NCBI GenBank assembly: GCA_937888765.1
Contig: CALASU010000323.1
Coordinates: forward strand, 1-9,512
Reading direction: 5' to 3'
Origin: an uncultured Clostridia bacterium
Lineage (GTDB): Bacteria > Bacillota > Clostridia > Lachnospirales > Anaerotignaceae
Length of the DNA stretch: 9,512 nt
In this document: positions 4,953 to 9,512 of the stretch, piece after piece
Layout: every line of letters begins with the position of its first letter
How positions within the stretch are numbered: the first letter of the stretch is position 1
Notes under the pieces: generated by a model
The model's database searches: none
Told to the model about the DNA's origin: nothing
What the model saw: the letters and a program-made list of their open reading frames with translations, nothing else
Position numbers and translations under genes: made by a program

Positions 4953-6851
4953 TTACTTAGAGGCTTTTACTTTCAGCCACAATTCAGCCAGTGTCTTTTT
5001 CAGTACAGGATTGTCTACAAAGACTTCGTCCTTTTCATAGCCCGCACGGGGAATATACGCTTCGTTGCCGCCAAAGATACCGTCTTCCGCACTCAGTTCC
5101 TGCAGGACTTCTTCATTAGGGGAAGTATAGCCCACATATTCGGAGTTGCCTACGGATGCTTCGTATGTCAGTACATAGTTGATAAACGCATGTGCCATCA
5201 GAGGATTCTGTGCATTCGCAGGAATGACCATAGCATCATACCAGAGGTTTGTACCCTCTGCAGGCATCCAGAAGCTCATATCTTCATTTTCCGCCAGAAT
5301 AGTCGTTGCATCGCCGCTGTAAACAACTGCGATATCCTTTGTACCGTTCATCATACCGTCGATTACCTCATCTGTTACATAGGTAGGTTCCATGGTATCG
5401 TTCATTTCCAGCAGCCATTCATACGCCGCCTGAATTTCCGCAGGATCATCTGTATTCATGGAATAGCCCAGTGCTTTCAGTGCCATCATAAAGGAATCAC
5501 GCTCGGAATCGTAAATATAGAGTTTGCCTTTATAATCGGTATTTTTCAGCAGTTCAAAGCCTTGTGCTTCTACTACCGCAGGATCAACAGTTTCATGGTT
5601 ATACACAATACCCACACTGCCCCAGAAATAAGGCACAGAATAGCTGTTGTCGGGGTCATAAGGCAGGTTTGTCACTTCGGGTGCCAGATTATCCAGATTA
5701 GGAATCAGACTCAGATCCAGTTTCTGCAGACTTTCCTCGTTCATCAGTCGCTGAATCATATAGTCAGAGGGAATCACAATATCATATGCATCCCCTGCCT
5801 GCAATTTGGTATACATCATTTCATTGGAATCGAAATATTCCACAATGACATTTGCACCAAACTGTTTTTCAAAATCACTGATGAGATTTTCGCCCATATA
5901 TTCGCCTGTGATATACAGCTTCATAGTGTCGGAACCGAATGCCGCAATGGCATCCTCTTTCGTTGCACCGCCTTTCTGCAGGAAAGAAATCCCGCCTGCC
6001 GCAACCACCAGCACAACAGCCATGACTGCCGCAATGCCGCGTTTTCCAATGCCGATACCGCTCTTGCCCTGCTTTTCCCGAATCATGGGAACCACATTCA
6101 CAATAATCAATGCCACAGTAATCAGCAGGATCACCAGTGTAGACAGGGCATTGATAGAGGGGTTCACTCGTTTACTCATGGTATATACCAGAATAGAGAT
6201 ATTCTGTACCCCATTACCTGTTACGAAGTAAGAGATAATAAAGTCGTCAAAGCTCATCGTAAATGCAATCAGTGCACCGGAAACGATACCGGGCATGATC
6301 TGCGGCACAATGACCTTTGTCAGTGCCTGAAACGGCGTTGCCCCTAAGTCCAGAGCCGCATCCGCCAGATTGGGGTCAAGGGAACGCAGCTTGGGCGACA
6401 CCGACAGGATAACATAAGGAATACAGAACATGATATGTGCCAGTAACAGTGTGAAAAAGCCCTTTTCAAAGCCAATGGCACTGAAGAACATCAGCAGCCC
6501 AATCGCTGTTACAATTTCGGGGTTCATAATCGGCAGATTATTGACCTGCTCCACCAGATACCGCAGCATCGTACGGGAACGGGACATACCGATTGCCGCC
6601 AGTGTCCCCGCAACAGTGGAAATAATCGTTGCCAGTATCGCAATGATTACCGTATATACAACAGCTTCCATCATGGTACTGTCTGCAAGCATCTTTTCAT
6701 ACCAGCGCAGGGAGAATCCGCCGAATTTTGTCAGAGAGCGGGAATCGTTGAAGGAAAACACAATGATATATAAAATCGGCAGATAAAAGAAAACCGCTGT
6801 TGCACCTAATAAGACCTTACTGCCGATGCCCCTTTTATTGTTTTGATTCAT
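4953..6851 (-). CDS. potCD: Spermidine/putrescine ABC transporter, fused permease (PotC) and substrate-binding protein (PotD)
   Basis: A 632-aa fusion of two importer subunits that are usually separate. Residues 1-258 are a PotC-type permease with about six membrane segments (near 13-34, 65-88, 110-127, 131-152, 186-207, 235-257) and the EAA loop that contacts the ATPase (DAALDLGATPF from 164, ending IMPG at 188). A basic linker (258-271, REKQGKSGIGIGKR) is followed by a seventh membrane segment (272-291). This would place the PotD-type domain (about 305-632) outside the cell, tethered in place of a lipoprotein anchor. PotD-like signatures are IPSDYM (360-365), SVPYFWGSVGIVYN (405-418), VYSGDA (510-515) and LWYDAMVIPANA (536-547). 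The start has AAGGAGGT seven bases upstream. The 5-nt gap to potB implies co-translation. The exact polyamine is not determinable. Confidence 0.94.
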   Translation of the reverse strand: MNQNNKRGIGSKVLLGATAVFFYLPILYIIVFSFNDSRSLTKFGGFSLRWYEKMLADSTMMEAVVYTVIIAILATIISTVAGTLAAIGMSRSRTMLRYLVEQVNNLPIMNPEIVTAIGLLMFFSAIGFEKGFFTLLLAHIMFCIPYVILSVSPKLRSLDPNLADAALDLGATPFQALTKVIVPQIMPGIVSGALIAFTMSFDDFIISYFVTGNGVQNISILVYTMSKRVNPSINALSTLVILLITVALIIVNVVPMIREKQGKSGIGIGKRGIAAVMAVVLVVAAGGISFLQKGGATKEDAIAAFGSDTMKLYITGEYMGENLISDFEKQFGANVIVEYFDSNEMMYTKLQAGDAYDIVIPSDYMIQRLMNEESLQKLDLSLIPNLDNLAPEVTNLPYDPDNSYSVPYFWGSVGIVYNHETVDPAVVEAQGFELLKNTDYKGKLYIYDSERDSFMMALKALGYSMNTDDPAEIQAAYEWLLEMNDTMEPTYVTDEVIDGMMNGTKDIAVVYSGDATTILAENEDMSFWMPAEGTNLWYDAMVIPANAQNPLMAHAFINYVLTYEASVGNSEYVGYTSPNEEVLQELSAEDGIFGGNEAYIPRAGYEKDEVFVDNPVLKKTLAELWLKVKASK

Positions 6852-6856
6852 TCGGT

Positions 6857-7690
6857 TTACCTCCTTCCGCTGTCAGGGTCTGTATCAACTTTTCTTGTGA
6901 TATACATGGACAGCATAATAATCACTGCCATAATCAGAGAGATGGCACTGCCGAAGTTCCAGTCGCCGCTTGTCAAAAACTGTGTTTCAATGACGTTGCC
7001 GACCAGTACATACTGACCGCCACCAAGCAGCTTCGGAATAAAGAAGCTGGATACCGCAGGCAGGAATACCAGTGTGATACCGCTCAGTACACCCGGCAGG
7101 GAGAGAGGGAGCGTTACACGCAGGAAGCTCTGCACCTTATTCGCCCCCAGATCGCTTGCCGCTTCCAGAAGGCTTCTGTCCATCTTCGCCAGGGAAGAAT
7201 GAATCTGCAGAATCATAAACGGCACAAAGTTGTAAACCATACCCAATACCACGGCAAATGTGGTATGCATCATATGGAAAGGCCCAATGCCGAATACACC
7301 CAGAAGGTGATTCAGCAGACCATCATCCTGCAGGATACCAACCCACGCATAGGTACGCACCAGCATATTGATCCATGTAGGCAGGGTAATCATCAGAATC
7401 CAGAATACTGCACTTTTTTCAGGCCCCTTTGCAATGGCATAGGCAACGGGATAGCCCAGCAGCACACAGACAATCGTGGTAAAGACCGCTATGATCATAG
7501 AGCGTTTCAGGACATCCAAGAAAACGGCATCTGTCATAAAGCGGGTAAAGTTTTCAAGTGTAAAGCGGATGGTCGTTACTTCATTGCCCGATTTTGTGAA
7601 AGCATACAGTAAGATCATCAGCATAGGGACGACAACCATAATGGCAAGCCATCCCACATAGGGATAAATCATATTGCGAAATTGCCGCAT
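6857..7690 (-). CDS. potB: Spermidine/putrescine ABC transporter permease PotB
   Basis: A 277-aa inner-membrane subunit that pairs with the PotC half of the downstream fusion to form the translocation path. Hydrophobic segments occur near 10-31, 63-87, 95-118, 143-162, 199-218 and 246-265. The cytoplasmic EAA loop is EAASDLGANKVQSFL (176-190) followed by RVTLPLSLPG to residue 200. The ITLPTWINMLVRTYAW region (101-116) is typical of PotB. Length matches the family. The ribosome binding site is AAAGGGGGA just before the start, and potA ends 18 nt upstream. Its last codons (Gly-Arg-Arg-stop) are formed by the potCD Shine-Dalgarno sequence. Confidence 0.95.
   Translation of the reverse strand: MRQFRNMIYPYVGWLAIMVVVPMLMILLYAFTKSGNEVTTIRFTLENFTRFMTDAVFLDVLKRSMIIAVFTTIVCVLLGYPVAYAIAKGPEKSAVFWILMITLPTWINMLVRTYAWVGILQDDGLLNHLLGVFGIGPFHMMHTTFAVVLGMVYNFVPFMILQIHSSLAKMDRSLLEAASDLGANKVQSFLRVTLPLSLPGVLSGITLVFLPAVSSFFIPKLLGGGQYVLVGNVIETQFLTSGDWNFGSAISLIMAVIIMLSMYITRKVDTDPDSGRR
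6859..6866 (-). promoter_or_regulatory. Shine-Dalgarno of potCD embedded in the end of potB
   Basis: AAGGAGGT on the - strand is a near-perfect anti-16S match seven bases before the potCD ATG. The same bases encode the terminal Arg-Arg of PotB and supply the T of its TAA stop, so ribosomes ending potB sit on the potCD initiation site. This fixes the potCD start and suggests translational coupling. Confidence 0.9.
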
Positions 7691-7708
7691 TTACCAAATC
7701 CCCCTTTC

Positions 7709-9286
7709 TTAAAATTCATCTTTGGACATAATGTGGATATCCTCGGGTTGGAACATCAGACCAACCACATCATCCACTTCGTATTTATCTGTTGTATCAA
7801 CCTTGTATTCATACCCCTTTGTGGCAAAGGTTACGGGATATACGCCGGGGGTAATGGTTTCGGGGTCAAAATCGTATTTTACATCTGTGATTTCTACCGC
7901 TGTACCATCCTCCAGACTCCACGCAGACGCATTTGCCCATGTTTTCAGGTCTGTATCCAGAGCAATCGCATCCTGAATTTCGTCTACCTTTTTGAAGAAA
8001 TTCATCGCAAAGATTTCTTCTTCGTTTTCCTCACTTGTTACACGGTTTTCATCTGTTACGATCATATTTACCGTTACGGAAGTACCTGCCGCTGTGGAGA
8101 ACGTCACAGGATATGTGCCGTTTTCCTTATGAATGCTGTATTCCACTTCCTTAATGGAAATCAGTTCGTCCTCATCGGGATTCCATGCCTGTGCATCGGC
8201 ACGGGCAATGATCGTTGCTTCATCCAGCTCTGCCACGTCCGCCATGTCCAGATAAAAATCATTTGCAGAAATCTTTTCATTTGCCGCTTCGTTATAAACA
8301 GGTCTGTCAGCGGAAACCTTCATGTTTACTGTGATTTCTGTACCGACCTTTGTTTCTACCATGGTTTCATAATGTACGCCCTTGAACAGTACGGATTTGA
8401 CAACGCCTTTCAGCTTACCTTCCCCACGGGGTACAATATCCAGATCTTCGGGACGGATGACAACATCAACCACTTCATTCTTACGGAAACCGTAATCCAC
8501 ACAGTCGAATTTTTTGCCGCCGAATGCAACCTTATAGTCATCCACCATTACGCCCTCGATGATATTGCTTTCACCGATGAATGTCGCAACATAGGCATTA
8601 ACGGGTTCGTTATAAATATCTGTAGGGCTGCCGATCTGCTGAATTTCGCCCTCTTTCATGATAACGATTTTATCGGACATGGTCAGAGCTTCTTCCTGAT
8701 CGTGTGTAACGTAAATAAATGTAATACCAACTTCCTGCTGAATCTTCTTCAGTTCATGCTGCATTTCCTTACGCAGTTTCAAGTCCAGAGCACCCAGAGG
8801 TTCATCCAGAAGCAATACACTGGGTTCATTTACCAATGCACGGGCAATGGCAATACGCTGCTGCTGCCCGCCGGACATTGCGGTTACGCTTCTGTAGGCA
8901 TATTCTTCCAGGTTTACCAGCTTCAGCATACGTTTTACTTTCTGCTCAATGATATCCTTGGGTTCTTTTTTCAGCTTCAGCCCAAAAGCGATATTGTCAT
9001 ATACATTCATATGAGGAAACAGCGCGTATTTCTGGAATACGGTGTTAACCTCTCTTTTATAAGGGGGTACGTTGGAAATTTCCTGCCCGTCAAACAGCAC
9101 CTGTCCTTCATCCTGATTCAGAAAACCGCCGAGGATTCTCAGCAGTGTTGTCTTCCCGCAGCCGGACGGCCCGAGCAGTGTCACAAATTCATTTTCGTAA
9201 ATATCCAGATTGATACCTTTCAGTACCACTTTGCCATCTTCATAGCTTTTTACGATGTTTTTAAATTGAATGAGTTTTTTCTTCAT
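7709..9286 (-). CDS. potA: Spermidine/putrescine ABC transporter ATP-binding protein PotA with interrupted TOBE domain
   Basis: A 525-aa ATPase subunit that powers polyamine import from the cytoplasmic face. All ABC motifs are intact: Walker A GPSGCGKT (39-46), Q-loop Gln85, signature SGGQQ (138-142), Walker B VLLLDEP (157-163), D-loop GALD (165-168) and H-loop His195. The C-terminal TOBE region begins normally (RPEDLDIVPRGEG, 278-290; GVVKSVLFKGVHYETMVE, 294-311) and ends normally (GYEYKVDTTDKYEVDD, 491-506; FQPEDIHIM, 512-520). Between them lie about 175 extra residues made of two related units (see 7817-8344). PotA proteins are usually around 350-385 aa. The frame is continuous with no obvious sequence error. 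GGAGGA precedes the ATG by six bases. The regulator gene ends 21 nt upstream and potB follows after 18 nt, so it is an operon gene. Confidence 0.94.
   Translation of the reverse strand: MKKKLIQFKNIVKSYEDGKVVLKGINLDIYENEFVTLLGPSGCGKTTLLRILGGFLNQDEGQVLFDGQEISNVPPYKREVNTVFQKYALFPHMNVYDNIAFGLKLKKEPKDIIEQKVKRMLKLVNLEEYAYRSVTAMSGGQQQRIAIARALVNEPSVLLLDEPLGALDLKLRKEMQHELKKIQQEVGITFIYVTHDQEEALTMSDKIVIMKEGEIQQIGSPTDIYNEPVNAYVATFIGESNIIEGVMVDDYKVAFGGKKFDCVDYGFRKNEVVDVVIRPEDLDIVPRGEGKLKGVVKSVLFKGVHYETMVETKVGTEITVNMKVSADRPVYNEAANEKISANDFYLDMADVAELDEATIIARADAQAWNPDEDELISIKEVEYSIHKENGTYPVTFSTAAGTSVTVNMIVTDENRVTSEENEEEIFAMNFFKKVDEIQDAIALDTDLKTWANASAWSLEDGTAVEITDVKYDFDPETITPGVYPVTFATKGYEYKVDTTDKYEVDDVVGLMFQPEDIHIMSKDEF
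7817..8344 (-). other. Two tandem Ig-like repeat units inserted in the PotA TOBE domain
   Basis: Unit A covers residues 315-399 and unit B residues 400-490 of PotA. Both start with GT..TVNM.V, continue through I.A.[DN]F and A.AW, and end with a G.YPVTF.T strand: unit A has GTEITVNMKV, ISANDF, DAQAW and GTYPVTFST, while unit B has GTSVTVNMIV, IFAMNF, NASAW and GVYPVTFAT. This pattern resembles bacterial Ig-like repeats found in secreted or wall-anchored Firmicute surface proteins. That resemblance is from memory of the family style, not a search. Overall identity between units is modest, so the duplication is old or the units were acquired together. Confidence 0.7.
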
Positions 9287-9307
9287 TTAACATCCTCCTG
9301 CGTATAT

Positions 9308-9512
9308 TCAGAACAAAGGCGGCGTAGAAATCCAGAGCACCTTTGCTGTTGTTTTCTTCTCGTTCTTCAAAGAATGGCGGGTCTTGCCCGAAAGATAAAA
9401 GGTTTCCCCCTTATGCACGATATGGCGGGTTTCTCCTGTCAGAAGGACCACTGCCCCCTCCAGCACATAGCCGAATTCCTCGCCGCTATGGGGATTCATC
9501 ACAAAGGATTCT
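9308..9512 (-). CDS. C-terminal cupin domain of a probable HTH (XRE-family) transcriptional regulator, partial
   Basis: The 5' part runs off the window; the frame is open to the edge, so an internal GTG/ATG near 9497-9502 should not be taken as the start. The visible 67-68 residues are a cupin: HSGEEFGYVLEGAVVLL (first motif with His and Glu pair), then KGETFYLSGKTRHSLKN (second motif) and a VLWISTPPLF end. This ending is typical of PuuR/XRE-cupin regulators, in which an N-terminal helix-turn-helix binds DNA and the cupin senses a ligand. The helix-turn-helix itself is not visible, so the regulator role is inferred. Its stop lies 21 nt before the potA start, in the same direction, so it is probably the first or an early gene of the pot operon and may control it. 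Confidence 0.8.
   Translation of the reverse strand, partial: ESFVMNPHSGEEFGYVLEGAVVLLTGETRHIVHKGETFYLSGKTRHSLKNEKKTTAKVLWISTPPLF

Noticed and set aside
5190..6347. A 385-codon open frame on + opposite potCD
   Set aside because: It is a shadow of the potCD gene: the product is rich in His, Cys, Ile and Arg with no domain signature, while the - strand frame has clear permease and binding-protein motifs.
4953..6851. PotC-PotD fusion as a frameshift or sequencing artefact
   Set aside because: The frame is continuous across a sensible basic linker and membrane segment. Topology is consistent, and no separate ribosome binding site or start for PotD was seen at the junction.
6800..7612. A 270-codon open frame on + opposite potB and the potB-potCD junction
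   Set aside because: Antisense shadow; low-complexity His/Gln/Arg composition and no plausible ribosome binding site or family motif.

Overview
The window looks like chromosomal DNA of a low-to-moderate GC Gram-positive anaerobe, most likely a Clostridia/Lachnospiraceae-type Firmicute. The signs are strong AGGAGG-type ribosome binding sites, Firmicute-style polyamine transporter organisation with a fused permease/binding protein, many hairpin repeats, and an endonuclease-less group II intron. The assignment is an inference from gene style; no rRNA or tRNA gene is present to confirm it.

Left part (1-3330, AT-rich, + strand). The window opens inside a group II intron: its maturase/reverse transcriptase (42-1340) and the catalytic 3' domains V and VI, ending at about 1431. 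The intron abuts the ribosome binding site of a three-gene cluster: a YbaK/EbsC-family aminoacyl-tRNA deacylase-like protein, a small single-domain cupin and a beta-lactamase-fold serine hydrolase. A perfect 12-bp terminator closes the cluster at 3300-3326.

Middle (3330-4950). An intergenic stretch holds a possible promoter and a second long hairpin, then a TSUP (TauE/SafE-type) membrane exporter on +. Base composition shifts to clearly higher GC here. TSUP converges on an unrecognised 117-aa gene on the - strand, and the two share a 16-bp bidirectional terminator whose arm contains the small gene's stop codon. Two copies of a three-hairpin repeat lie here, one just after the TSUP stop and one just after the potCD stop, each in the same orientation relative to the gene it follows.

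Right part (4953-9512, - strand). A tightly spaced operon reads leftward: the C-terminal cupin end of a probable HTH-cupin regulator (5' part outside the window), potA (ATPase), potB (permease) and a potC-potD fusion (permease plus tethered substrate-binding domain). Together they would form a complete spermidine/putrescine-type ABC importer under a linked regulator. The most unusual item is PotA: at 525 aa it is much longer than usual. Its TOBE domain appears to be interrupted by two tandem ~85-90-residue units resembling the Ig-like repeats of Gram-positive surface proteins, although PotA should work in the cytoplasm.
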